Part shown: piece after piece, positions 19,535 to 31,281 of the stretch
Layout of the letters: every line of letters begins with the position of its first letter
How positions within the stretch are numbered: the stretch's first letter is position 1
NCBI GenBank assembly: GCA_015680685.1
Contig: MNCI01016492.1
Coordinates: 174,467 to 238,466 of the forward strand
DNA: 64,000 nucleotides
Source of the DNA: Gnetum montanum
Taxonomy: Eukaryota; Streptophyta; Gnetopsida; Gnetales; Gnetaceae
Direction of reading: 5' to 3'
Notes under the pieces: model-generated
What the model saw: only the letters and a program-made list of their open reading frames with translations
Database searches by the model: none
Told to the model about the DNA's origin: nothing
Made by a program: the position numbers and the translations under genes

Positions 19535-21430
19535 ATGCTTACCTGACATTGAGGGGTGGGTGTGAAGAACACTTATTTAAATAAAATAAAAAGTGATTTC
19601 ATTCTTATTGAGCAATATGCATTTCAAACCTCCAAAAAAAGATTAATAGTTTAAGTTTCTTACTATTGCTATGAAGATATACTTAGAATATTTTAGCAAG
19701 CCAAACCTTCATGATGAATAATGATACATACATTATGCATACTACCATACATGGACATGCATGANGTTCATGATGAATAATGATACATACATTATGCATA
19801 CTACCATACATGGACATGCATGATGGTTAAGGCATTGTGGAGATACTTCCATTGTGGATGGCCATCATACATGATACTTATGTGTTCTTGGGCTAGCAAG
19901 CAAGGGTGGAACACAAAAAGACATGTTTTAATAATATAAAAACATTTTTAGTTACACCTAACATGAGCTACATAGAATAATGGTACACACTTGAAATGAC
20001 AAAATAAAGGTTATGAGTTCAAGTTTTTAACTTCTCAAGTTAAGTATTTTGGTTTCTAAATTTTAGCTTGTCATAGAAATACTTTGAATTTTTTTGGCAT
20101 TCTTTTCCATAATGCATACATGCTTCCATGTGATGTGCCAAGCATATATATAGCTAACAATTGCATTAAAGATGTAATAAGGAAGTTTGTATGCTCTTCT
20201 GACTAGATACAGGAGTGCAAACAAAAAGTGAAAGTCAATAACCCATGAGATATACAATGCATATTTATAATTTAATTTTTTAAGTAAAAAATAATTAAAA
20301 GTATTCTAAATTCTTACCCTAGCATTTTTTATAAAGAAAATAAGATATAATGAATAAGAAAGGTCAAACTATGAAAGAAAAAGAATAGAATCTCATGTTA
20401 GGTAAATATCTTATGTTATATTGAAAAAAATTAAATATTTTATTATATTTTAATTTACTCCCTCACCTGTGAATCACCTGTCCTTACCCTTTGCAAACAC
20501 TCAAGCATTCAAGTACATTTCAAATCACAAATCCTCAAATTCTCACTTCCAAGAATCACATTCATTTAAGTGAACTAATTCTGATACAACCAGCACCTCC
20601 AAATTAGATCTGGAATGTCTGCACATAGACAATTCATGCTGCAGTTACATGAACAAAAAAATAATTGTAACCACCATGACAACTTCTACAAAGAGTTATG
20701 ATGGTCCCTGTTCACAGCTGAGGAAAGAACCAGGACCGGGTAAGGCGATTCTACAGCTATTACGAGCAGTTTTTTGGATATATGCACAGTATTTGATACT
20801 CCACATTTTGATTTCATATGAAAATTCAAAGCACATTTTCAAGCACAGTAATAAAAACCATTTACCATTTAGAACCGTTACCACTATAAGTTTTCACTCT
20901 AGCAAGGTGCTAAAACCACTTAAGACAGAAATAGCTTAGTCATGTAGCTTGAGCATTGGTCTGCAAGTTGACTGAGAACATTAAAATCTAAAAATTTAGG
21001 CTGATGCTCAAGTCATATGGAGAAACTTTGTCCAGGTCTCAGCTCATCTCCATAATTTGCTATAACAAAAACGCACAAGCTCATCTCAATAGTTTTATGA
21101 ATGGATGATTACGGTTTTATAACTTTTATGTTCCATAAAACTCCCTATCTTTGAATTTTAAGACAGCATTAAATGACGTTCAGATGCTAGAAAAAGCTGC
21201 CGTAGAAGGCGCTACCCCCTCCCCTGCTCTTTCCTTTAACTGTGAATAGTGACCATTACAATTGTGTTACAGCTCAATTTGTCCTTTCATTTGACTGCTC
21301 AACATAAACAGCGATAAGTAAGCTCATTCGCATAAGCTATTTAACAGAAGTAACCATACCAGTTCATTTGGTAATTGAGAGTTAATGAACTTTCAATGAA
21401 AGGGAGGAACATCAGTGTACGTGCAACGTG
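19535..21430. other. AT-rich intergenic DNA without a supported gene
   Basis: Apart from the 59-bp duplication at 19708-19825, nothing here supports a gene. Short frames near 20063-20257 and 20649-20939 show no conserved features. Confidence 0.5.
19708..19825. repeat. Exact 59-bp tandem duplication with an N at the junction
   Basis: The unit starting TTCATGATGAATAATG at 19708 is repeated from 19767 with no visible mismatch apart from an N at 19765, two bases from the junction. A very recent duplication or an assembly artefact would both look like this. Confidence 0.85.
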
Positions 21431-21910
21431 CAGAATTGGAGATTGCGTGTTGTATTTGGTGTGTCTAACTTTTTGCTCCCTTCGGTTCATGTTGTCAGTA
21501 TCGGCCATTTTCAAACACGTATGAAAGCAAATCTGCCTGCGTTTGTTGTTTGTTTTTTGTTTTTATCCGTCTACAGTTCACCTGCATGATCTCTTTTTCA
21601 CAGTTGGAGATCGTATTGTTTTTGGTGTCTAAGATTCTGCTCTCTTAGGTTGTTTATGTTGTCAGCATCGGCCATTAAGAAAACAAATCTGCCTGCGTTT
21701 ATTTTTTATTTTTATCCATCTCCAATTCATATATATCATCTTTTTCACAATTGGAGATTGCGTATTGTATTTGGTGTGTCTAAGTTTCTGCTCCCTTCGG
21801 TTGTTGATGTTGGTATCGACCATTTTCAACCATGTAAAAAAATAAATCTGCCAAAGTTTGTTATTTGTTTTTATCCGTCTACAATTCACATGCATGATCT
21901 TTTTCACAGC
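21431..21910. repeat. Three tandem copies of a 150-170-bp unit
   Basis: Units begin near 21431, 21600 and 21747. Each has TTGGAGAT, a GTATTTGGTGTGTCTAA-like stretch, CTCCCTTCGGTT, ATCGGCCATT, AAATCTGCC and a TTTTATCCGTCTAC-like segment, ending at CTTTTTCACA. The copies differ by small indels. The frame of about 205 codons at 21650-22267 runs through this repeat and the following TIR ends, so it is repeat-derived. Confidence 0.8.
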
Positions 21911-22025
21911 CAGCGCGCGCTTCGCCTATGTTGCTTGCTAGGGGGCTTTATTTCCTCTCCCAAATCAAAACCAGTTGCAGGGTTGTTTTGTTTTTGTGCT
22001 TGGATTGGGGGACATCATTTTCTCA

Positions 22026-22130
22026 TTTCATCAAACGCGGTTATTAATGCCTCGTTTGGAAGTTACAAATCTTTTCCAACGGTATTATTAATGCTTTCTC
22101 ATCAATGTTCTGTTTGGAAGGTACAAACCT
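22026..22130. repeat. Stacked TIR-like ends left of TIR element copy 2
   Basis: Two further partial copies of the terminal motif (ATTAATGCCTCGTTTGGAAG near 22043-22062; GTATTATTAATGC near 22081 then TGTTTGGAAGGTACAAA near 22111-22127) lie just before the true end at 22131. They look like remains of earlier insertions into, or deletions of, sister elements. Confidence 0.5.
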
Positions 22131-23377
22131 TCTTATCAAACGGGGGTATTAGTAGCTTATTTAGAAGTTACAAAACTGTCACCGTTAATATAATGAAACA
22201 TATCATACATTATCAACCCGGAAGTTACAAAAATGAAACATATCATACATCACAAACCTGGTATTAATATCCTGATTGAAATTTACTATTACATCTTCTC
22301 TAATGTCATATGATACCACATCATACATGAACAATAATGCTTTCAACATAGAAATATTAACTTTGATACAAGTGTTTCTTGGATTTTAGTGATCTAATAA
22401 AAAAATTAGAAATAGGCAATTTTCACAATTTCTATTAGCATAAACATTTACAATTTGCTATTGCTAAATTATTTTAGAAATTGAATTCTTTGCCTTATAT
22501 TCCTTGAATTTAGATGCAATTTGTAACTTTTATATGTACCTAACATAATAAGTGAAATATTATAAACCCACATGTGATTTCAAGTTTTATGAAATTTTCC
22601 TTATCTAAAATAAGATAAAAAAGGTCTCCAAATCTTATTATGTTGCAAAGATTTTTGTTATGTGTAAGGCCTTAAGAAAAGAGAACAAGTGCATAAATTG
22701 TAACGTACACGTTACCATACCAATAAATCTCTTTGTCAAATCTTAAGTTAGTGCAAACTAGAACTTTATATCAAGAAAGAAAAACCACCACCACCTAGTA
22801 AAAACACATATGAAGGAAAAACATTGAAAGTAAGGAAAATATCTTCGAAACACTCATCACGGTAAGGGTATGCTCTATTTCTTTTCTATAGAAATGGCCT
22901 ATGAATTAGTAAATTACCTTTTAGATATTTTAGGCAATGATTTAAAATCATTAAAATAATACATCTTTGAATCTACATATTTTAACTAATGACAAAAATT
23001 TTACTTTTAGAGCTCCTTTTTCATTTGTTCTTTTTATCATCTATATCTTGAATCTTATATTGTACTTTAAAATTATGATTTTCATTAAAATTAATCAATC
23101 ATAACATAAATATGAATCCATTGTTTCATGAAAAACAATAAAATTAAATGCATTCGTTACTAAACAAAACCTATTTCTGCTTCATATAAGGCTTTACTTT
23201 TCATGGTATATGATATGTAAAGTGTATTATAATCTGATATGATGTGATATTAGACATGATGGAAAATTCATGTGCATGACCATAATAATCCTATGCATTG
23301 GTGCTAGTGATGTCTTAGTGGTGGTAACAGTTTTGTAACTTCCAATCGGAACATTAATACCCTTGTTTGGTGAGAAA
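22131..23377. mobile_element. Non-autonomous TIR element, copy 2 (about 1.25 kb)
   Basis: Left end ATCAAACGGGGGTATTAG and right end, reversed, ACCAAACAAGGGTATTAATG are inverted copies that both continue into GAAGTTACAAAACTG. The interior matches copy 1 (17170-18149) over most of its length, for example TAAGGGTATGCTCTATTT and TTTAGATATTTTAGGCAATG. It is non-coding. With copy 1 in the same orientation it brackets the RING gene and the tandem repeats. Confidence 0.55.
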
Positions 23378-23439
23378 AAGGTTTTGCCTATAATGCGATT
23401 GTCCTAAGCTGAAACACTTTTGGGATGGTTACAATACCA

Positions 23440-24320
23440 AATAATTGAAATATATATACACCATAAGATATATAGTTCTATTATAACTTTATAACTTAAT
23501 AGTACCCACCAAAATCAAACGCATAACTTGGAATTTCCAAATTTAGAATCTTATCATTAACTAAGGTTACAAGGTAGAGAATACATGTAAATAAACTATC
23601 TTAACTTTTCATAGGGGTGAGTGGTTAGAAATAATCTAGATAGAAGTTGTGTTCAAAAGATATGAGTTACTTGGGGATGTTGGAACCTAAAATAATTAAA
23701 ACATAGGTACACCCCAAGATTTATAAAAGTTTATAACTTAGTGCTACCTAGTAGAATTGAACTTGTAACATAGGATTACTAGACCAAGACCTATAGGACT
23801 AGGCTAACATCTTATTGTTTGAAGATATGAGCTACTTGATTAAAGAGTGTGACATATGATGTGCAAGTAATCGGTAATCATAATGGGTATGCTAATTAAA
23901 TACAGTTGATTTCTTCTAAATTATCATATTAGTTATGTTCTTCTTAAGTAGTAGGGATGTTGAAATTGAGATTTTTTTAAAAACAATATATACCCTCAAG
24001 ACATATAGTGAATTTAGAACTTTAAACTTGTCATTACCCACCAAAATTGAACCTATAATAATGAGGTATTAGCCTAGTAGTGAGACTCATGATTTGAAAG
24101 CTCCAAGTCCTACGTTTAATTCTATTATACAATGTTGAGCTAAGTTCTAATTGAACTATATTACAATTCTTTGGGGATTTCAACACCTTATAAAGCTCTA
24201 AATAGACTATATATATTGGGGTGTATGTATAATATGATTATTTTGGGGTTAGAATACACAAAATAAAACCCATAACTTAGAGCTTCCAAATCATGAGTCT
24301 CATGCTAATACCTCATTTAT
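23440..24320. repeat. Degenerate dispersed and inverted repeats
   Basis: A block of about 110 bp with TATACACC-AAGAT, AACTTTATAACTT and CCACCAAAAT-type cores recurs near 23445, 23695 and 23955. The stretch about 23960-24110 also has an imperfect inverted partner at about 24180-24316: GCTCCAAGT against ACTTAGAGC, and CTCATGATTTGAAAGC against GCTTCCAAATCATGAG. It could be a fold-back element; no coding. Confidence 0.5.
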
Positions 24321-24363
24321 TTTCTTCTTAAGTATCATGTTATGTATATGTCTTAAGTGTACT

Positions 24364-24804
24364 TGATGAGCACCAAGTAGTTCCTACATCCAACCATATG
24401 AATCACAAGCTTTCACTAAGTGATTAAGTTGAATTCCATAGACTTTAGCTATCTAAGTACATTGGGTTAGGTATTGAATCTAACAGATGTGATCATTGTC
24501 TTCTCAATTTAAGTTGTGAACTATAAAGGTATGGTTAATTATAACTGAGGCATATGATATTTTATCATTTTACATTTTTTATTTAATTCACCTAAGTGCT
24601 AAAAATAAAGAAATTAAATTTTTAATTAATCTAATAACTAACTAATTCTTAGCTAATCCTAACATAAGCATCAATTCCCACTTTTGTACGCATCTTAAAC
24701 ACGTTGCAATGCTACTGGGCTACCAAGCATAAGTTCTAATGGGATTACCAAGCATTAACGTATGCTCAAAGTGGTCGTAGTTATGTGAGTTAATTAATCA
24801 CTAT
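24364..24804 (-). repeat. Element C 3' LTR, first segment (U5 side)
   Basis: Starts TGATGAGCACCAAGTAG, the minus-strand end of an LTR, and aligns with 48045-48250. It stops at ACTAT (24800-24804), where element B inserted, and resumes at 37545. Confidence 0.8.
24800..24804. repeat. Target-site duplication of element B, left copy (ACTAT)
   Basis: ACTAT here and at 37540-37544 flank B exactly at its TGATGA start and ATCA end. Confidence 0.85.
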
Positions 24805-25726
24805 TGATGAGTCATAATTTGGTTGGTTGCATCAATGAGGCCTTGTTGACACAACCTCATTGACTAGGCCTTGTCGATGCATCATATCATGTGTCAACAA
24901 GGCCCCCTCAACATAGTGTTTGTATTCAGCTATAAATACACGTCCATCAACTACATTTATGGCAATAGAGATTTTTTAGCAGTGAAGATCTTACAATTTG
25001 TTTATTTGAGAGTTAGAATTTTCCTCCCAAGTGCCTATAGTAGGATTTATTAAGTGTATAGATCTTTATTTGAGCATTGTTATACCTAGGCATGATAATG
25101 TGAGCAACAATAAAGATGAGCTTTGTGATAAACCTTACAGCACTTTGGATAGATTAAATATTTTATTTATGCATTTAATATTTTAAATTATTTATTAAAT
25201 GTTTTCAATTATTTATCAAATATTTTCTAGTAATTAAGTTAATGAAGCAATTAAGAAAGATAGATTAAACACATAAGTATGACCACTTCGAGCGTAACAC
25301 ATATTCACTTGGTAATCCTAGCAGCATTATTGCTTGGTACACCTAGTAGCGTAGCACTTGGTAACCCAGCAATGGATACCTGGGTTTAGAACATGTGCGA
25401 AGAATGGGACCAGATACTTATGTTAGGACTAGTGAGAAACTAGTTAATTAGTTAATTTAAATTAGTTAATCTAATTACTTTTATCTCTCTTTGAACACCA
25501 AACCATAAAATAAAAAATGATAAAAATTAGATGCCTTAATTACACTTAACCATACTAGTGTATGTCATGAGTGTAATTGGAAAGACAATAATTGACCTTA
25601 AGGCAAAGATTCACTTCCTAGAAGACTAGTGCGCTAGAAACTACAAAGTTGATAGAATTCGATTGGATCGTACATGAACACTTGTGATTCATATGGTTGG
25701 GTGTAGGGGTACCTTGCCACTCATCA
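24805..25726 (+). repeat. Element B 5' LTR
   Basis: TGATGAGTCATAATTTGG to CCACTCATCA. The U3 has repeats of a GATGAGGCC / GGCCTTGTTGA type (about 24830-24915), a TATA box (TATAAATA, 24931-24938), and the shared U5 end GGTTGGGTGTAGGGGTACC. Confidence 0.9.
24830..24938 (+). promoter_or_regulatory. Element B U3 repeats and TATA box
   Basis: TGCATCAATGAGGCCTTGTT and related inverted variants (AACAAGGCC, CCTCATTGA) occur several times, then TATAAATA at 24931. The same motifs recur inside B at 32955-33060. Confidence 0.65.
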
Positions 25727-25745
25727 TTGGTGCCATTTTTGGGAA
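25727..25745 (+). other. Primer binding site of element B
   Basis: TTGGTGCCATTTTTGGGAA directly follows the LTR; a decayed tRNA-Asp-type PBS. Confidence 0.7.
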
Positions 25746-25869
25746 CTTTGTTTGTTGAAACGTGCACTATTTAGGTTTAAGAGAATACGATTAATATCGT
25801 TGTATGAACCTCAAGGTTAATATCATTCATACTATACATAGAATTATAAAATCACACTAATAATAAGGG

Positions 25870-27483
25870 ATCTAAAGATGATGGTTGTAATAAGAAAAAA
25901 AGTGATAATAGACACCGTGGTGGTAGTGGTGTTCCACATTCCACTCCATCCTTTTCATCTAATTCTAAACATTCCTCTTCATATGATAGTTCTCATAGAA
26001 GCTACCATGGAAATAATTGTGATGAAGGTGATCAACGAGACAATAGTGACCATGAAGACCACTAAGAACAAAGGGGTGGCTAGAACCATCATTGGCATCA
26101 TCGACGTAGTATGCTCAACATTGCAAAGGCAATTAGAATTCCAACTAGGCATATGAAAGATAGTCAGATCAAGTGCTTAGACATGAACAATATTCCAAAA
26201 TTTGAGGGAGGATACAATTATGATCCATAGACACATCTACAAGCTTTTCATGATTCCTATGCCCTACAAAACATAGAAAATGAATGGTAGAAACTCAAGC
26301 TTTTCCCTAGGATACTAATCAAGGAAGTTGAAAGTTGGTACTAGTCCTTGGAGTCGAAATCTATCTGCAGATGGAGTTAGAACTATTTAACAACAAATAT
26401 CACACATACTCTAGAGTGTCTAATCTAAGAAGGAAAATCGAAGGTTGGAAATAGGGAACACATGAACCCTTGGATGCCACCATGGGTAGATACTATTCAC
26501 TTTTACATCGATGCCCTAGCCATGGTTATTCTCAGAGGAAACAACATCACAACATCATAGATGGGCTCATAGTAGAAACTAGAAGAACCCTTTGGGTGTA
26601 TGCCTAAGGAAGATTTTCTAAATTGAGAGCTAATTAGATCTAAAGGCTAATTGAGTAGGTATGAAAAGAAGAAGGTGAGTTACAAAAAAGGGAAAGTGTG
26701 GAAGAGTATAATAGGAAGCCTTCCATTAGAAAATGAGAGGTCTGATTTTGTGACAAGGAGTCACCACATGATGAAGTGATGAATAGGAAAACCTTGCCCA
26801 TTGAAAAATCTATTTCTAATATTTTGGTAAAGGTTGACAAATTATGGGACTCTTTGGATGAAAAATTTCAAATGCCTATGAAGATCACTAAAGAATCCAA
26901 ACCGAAGAATAGTGATCATAACCATAGAAGGTGAAAAGAAGCTAAATGTGTTTACCAAAGAGGTAGGGATAAAGTTGCTGCTATAGAGGAAGTTGTGGAA
27001 ATTGACTCTAATAATGAAACTAATTGTGACATCTATTAATATGAACATCCTAAAGGTTGTTACCTTGTAGTGTCACACTTACAAGAGTCTGGAGGTGTAT
27101 GCATTGAATCCTTGACTAGGACATAGGCAAGCACCTAGACGATTACCTTACTCTCATAGTGGTACCAGCCACAATCATGGGGAATGTTGCCACCAAGGCA
27201 ATAGTACCCTTGTAGGAAACTAGACCCATACAGGTACTATGTTTAGCAACTTGTCTCCCTAAGAAGTTCTACAACTCCTACCTCATTTCAATATCACTAT
27301 TACCCTTTGGAGTACCATCAAACACATTCACCATCAGGGAAAAACTCATATCCATACCATCCTCCACATCTATCTGCACACATACCTCCACCTTCAACCT
27401 AGTAACCTCTTGCTCCATCCATTTAGGATGAGATTCCTTCAAAGTCACAACAATGAAATGCTACAAGGGCTATACATTCACAA
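25870..27483 (+). pseudogene. Element B gag, decayed
   Basis: The N-terminal segment is Ser/His-rich (about 25870-26060). Next comes SMLNIAKAIRIPTRHMKDSQ (about 26109-26165), shared with C, then MNNIPKFEGGYNYDP and LQAFHDSYALQNIENEW, the capsid core equivalent to A gag 6610-6720. Near 27025-27085 is a C-x6-H-x3-C-x5-H segment in place of a CCHC knuckle. The tail (about 27090-27480) is Pro/Tyr/Ser-rich. The frame changes at least once and stops are frequent. Role: structural particle protein. Confidence 0.7.
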
Positions 27484-30400
27484 TTGGCTTTCCAGCTGAG
27501 TGGTTTGGATAATAGATTTAGAAAAAGATCCTTCTTACAACCTAGCAGTCCTCTCCAACCCTCACAACCTAGTCTAGCTAATCATCCTGCATCTCCAATA
27601 CCCTCATCCTCTACATCAAGTACCTTTGAGTGCCCTTCAAACCAAGTGCTTCCTCAGATTCATATTATAGTGCTAACTCATGCTATTTCTGACTGGATCA
27701 AGGTTGGAAATATTTCCACAAAAAGATTTGACCTAGGAAGTCCACTCATTTAGTTGCAGATTACTAGACATGAGCCATGCAAGACTCTTCTTGACTCTAG
27801 TTCTAGAGTTAGTCTCATCTCCCATAACATGTACAAGGCCTAGAACCTACCACCTCTCAAGAAGAGAAACATTTGTCTAGAGTTGGTAGATCAGTCAATT
27901 ACTATCCCTCTAGTATTAGTAGAGGACATTGTGACCATAGTTTGTGGATGGTCCTATCTTGTTGATTTTCTAATGATCAAGATTGACAATTGCAAGAGTG
28001 ATTTTCCCATCATTATGTAAAGAGCTTGGTTAAGCATGGTCGACACACATATGGGCATAACTAATCTTTCATTGGAAATCTTCAAAGAAAATGAATTGGG
28101 TAAGATTAAGAAGAAGAATTTTCCATGCATTCCATACAATGATAATGGGTGCAATTTCATTCAAAATATTTGATCTATCAAAAGTACATATATTAAAGCA
28201 TGCAATTAGTGTGCATAAGAAATCAGTATATAAAAGTGTCTGTACATAGTAGCCACAAAACAGGAGGGCACCTAGTGGCTGATAAGTGACTTAGATAGCA
28301 ACACATTATGCATAGAACCAAGTAAGAGTCTAACATGTGCTTATGTTGAAGGCATGGACAAAATTGAATAAGTTTATTTTCAACTTTCTAACCAAGATAA
28401 TGATACGTATTAGGGAGAGTTTGAAATCCTTGATAACCTCTAGGAGCCCCTAAAGCTAAAAACATTACTAGTCGGCATGGAAGAGGCATTTTTAAAAAAT
28501 GGTAAATTAGTCATTATTAATGCCAAACTTGCTCCTGAACAGAAAGAGAAGTTGTTAAAGGTAGTTAACAAATGATCAATAGCCTTTGCTTGGTCATATC
28601 CTGAGCTGACTAGAATTGATCCAAGGATATGCTAGCATTGCATTTATACTAACCAAGCCATGAAGCCTAGAAGGTAGCCATAGAGGTGATTAAACCTCAA
28701 ACTGAAGTAAATCATCAAGGAGAAAATTGAATAAATCCTCAAGGTAGGGTTCATCTATCCCATCACAGATAGTGAGTGGGTTAGCCCACTTATAATTGTG
28801 ATAAGGAAAGGTGGCAAGTGGTAGGTTTGCATCGACTTTAGGCTATTGAATATGACAACATTTAAAGATCATTTTTCATTGTCATTTGTGAATCAAGTAT
28901 TGGACACTAGATTTGGGCATTGTTATTAAAGCTTCCTGGATGGTTATAGTGGCTATAACTAAATCCAAATTACACCAAAAGATTAGGCCAAGACAACATT
29001 GATGAGTCCCTGGGGGACTTTTGCATATTGTAAGATGCCACTCTATCTGTGCAATGACCCTACAACATTTCAATGCCTAGTCCTTAGTATTTTCCAACAA
29101 CAGATCGATAGTGGTGTGGAAGTCTTCATGGATGAATTTTGCACCGATGGAGCTATGTTTGAACAAGCCTTGGACTACCTTGAGAAATTATTGAAGAGAT
29201 GTGTTAAAACAAACTTGTAGCTCAACTGGCAAAAGAGCCATCTCATAGTCCAAGAAGGCATTGTGCTAGGAAACTGAATTTTGCAAATTGGGATTGAGGT
29301 AGACCTAGAAAAGATAATGGTCATCTAAGAAATAACACACCAACCAAAGACCATTAAGGATTTTTAGTCATTCCTTGGACACATTGGCTATTATCGGTGA
29401 TTCATAGAGAATTTATCTAAGATTGCAAAGCCATTGGTAGAGCTTACAATGAAAGATGCAACTTTCATCTAGACTAAGGAATGTGAACATGCATTCTAAT
29501 AGTAAAAAGAGAAATTCATAGAAACACCAATCCTATGAGCACCAGACTAGTCTAAACCCTTCCATATCATGATAGATGCATCTAACTACACCTTGGGAGT
29601 AGTTCTCATGTAGATCGATGATAAGAAATGCCCATAATACATCCACTACATGAGCTGAAGCATTGTGGGAGCATAATTAAATTACACCATCATGGAAAAA
29701 GAACTAATGGCTATGGTGTATGCTTTAGAAACATTTTGGCACTATGTGCTTGGCTACATAGTATTTGTGCACATAGACCATAGTGTAATTTTCTTCCTCA
29801 TGAACAAGCTAATAATGAGCCCTCATCTCATACGGTGGCTCGTGATCTTGTAGGAATTTGATCTCATGATGATAGATTGAAAAGGGACCAAGAATGTGGT
29901 CACTTACCACCTCTCTCACTTAAGATGGAATAATAAAAAGGAGGATAGCTCGCTCTATGATCAGTTTCTAGACAATCTCCTCTTTACAAGAGCAATAAAT
30001 GAACAAACACCCATAGAAACAACATGGTGCAATGGCATCCTCACCTACCTTCTCACTTAGGAGATGCCACAAGATCTTGACTTTAGATAGAAGCTGCAAT
30101 TTCTTCATTGGGCCAAATATTTTATGGTAATCAACGGACATCTCTACAAGGTGTGTGTTGATGGCTTGATTCATAGGTGTGTCCCTAATGAAGATCAACT
30201 ATGCATTTTACAAGATGCTCAAGATGCTCAAGAAGGGCCTTGCAGAGGCCACTATGCAAGGAGATGCACAACCATAGAAATCTTGATGGTAGGATACTAC
30301 TGGCCTATAATCTTTAGGGATGCCCATCAGTTTGCCAAATCTTGTGAACACTATCAATGAGACAGGTGGATGACTGCTTACATGGAAGGTCCTCAATAGT

Positions 30401-31281
30401 GGATTCAACCACTAGACCCTTTTGACATATGAGGTGTTGACTTCATGGGTTCCGTCACATCCATGTCTAACGAAAAGGCATATATTATCATAGTAGTTGA
30501 CTACTGCACAAAATGGGTAGAAGTAGTAGTTGTTACTGATTGTACATTATCTACCACTGCTAAATTTATACATCAAAATATTGTAAATCGGTTTGGGGTG
30601 CCACGTTCACTAATTTCTAATAATGGAACTCATTTCACATGTGCCACTTTTAGAAAGTTGATGTGATACATGGGGGTCGAACATAAATTAACAACACCCT
30701 ACCACGCCCAAGCCAATAGCTAAGTAGAGGTAACTAATTGGGAGATCACAAAAATACTAATGCAAACCATTAACAAATATAGGAAAGATTGAAGTGCAAA
30801 ACTTAATGATGCCCTTTGGGACTGTTCAACATGGAAACTTCCTATTGGCTATTCTCACTATGATTTAGTGTACAAAAAACCTTCAATGTTTCCAATTCAA
30901 TTGGAGCTTCGTATACTTTCAATAGCTTGTGATCTGAATCTTGACCTAAGTCTAGCACAAAAAGAAAAATTGATCAACCTGAATGTGCTAGATGAAAATT
31001 GATTAGTGGCCCTATCTTTGAATGAGGTGCATAAGGCACTCAACAAGCAACATCATGACCTTAGAATTAGGAAAGTAAAACTTCAACTAGGAGATAAGGT
31101 TCTCTATTGGAACCCCAAACATGTAGCTCAAAAGGAAAAATTCCAAAAATTGTGGAACAGATCTTATATAATTGATGAAACCTTTTCCTTTAGGGCCATG
31201 TTGATCTACAATCCTAAAAGTCCAAATAAAAAATAGTTAGTCAACATCCAACAAGTAAAACCTTTTCTCAAACCAAGATAG
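27484..31281 (+). pseudogene. Element B pol: protease, RT, RNase H, integrase
   Basis: One frame is kept for about 1,265 codons despite dozens of stops. Protease: LLDSSSRVSLIS (about 27787-27822), a DSG-type aspartyl site now DSS. RT: VGFIYPITDSEWVSPLIIV (about 28747-28803) and VFMDEF (about 29119-29140) where FxDDF is expected, so the second catalytic Asp is Glu. RNase H: IDASNYTLGVVL (about 29573-29610), MEKELMAMVYALE and IDHSVIFFL. Integrase: a zinc-binding-type segment ending SCEHYQ where CxxC is expected, GVDFMGS (about 30430), and LISNNGTHF (about 30611-30637) where the Asp is now Asn. These residues show it is inactive. In life it would copy RNA into DNA and integrate it in the nucleus. 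Confidence 0.9.

Noticed and set aside
21650-22267. Plus-strand open frame of 205 codons, the longest in the window
   Set aside because: It runs through the tandem repeat (21431-21910) and the TIR ends; the residue pattern repeats with the DNA and shows no conserved domain.
25878-26156. 92-codon Val/Ile-rich frame as a gene
   Set aside because: It is an out-of-frame shadow of the Ser/His-rich gag N-terminus of element B.
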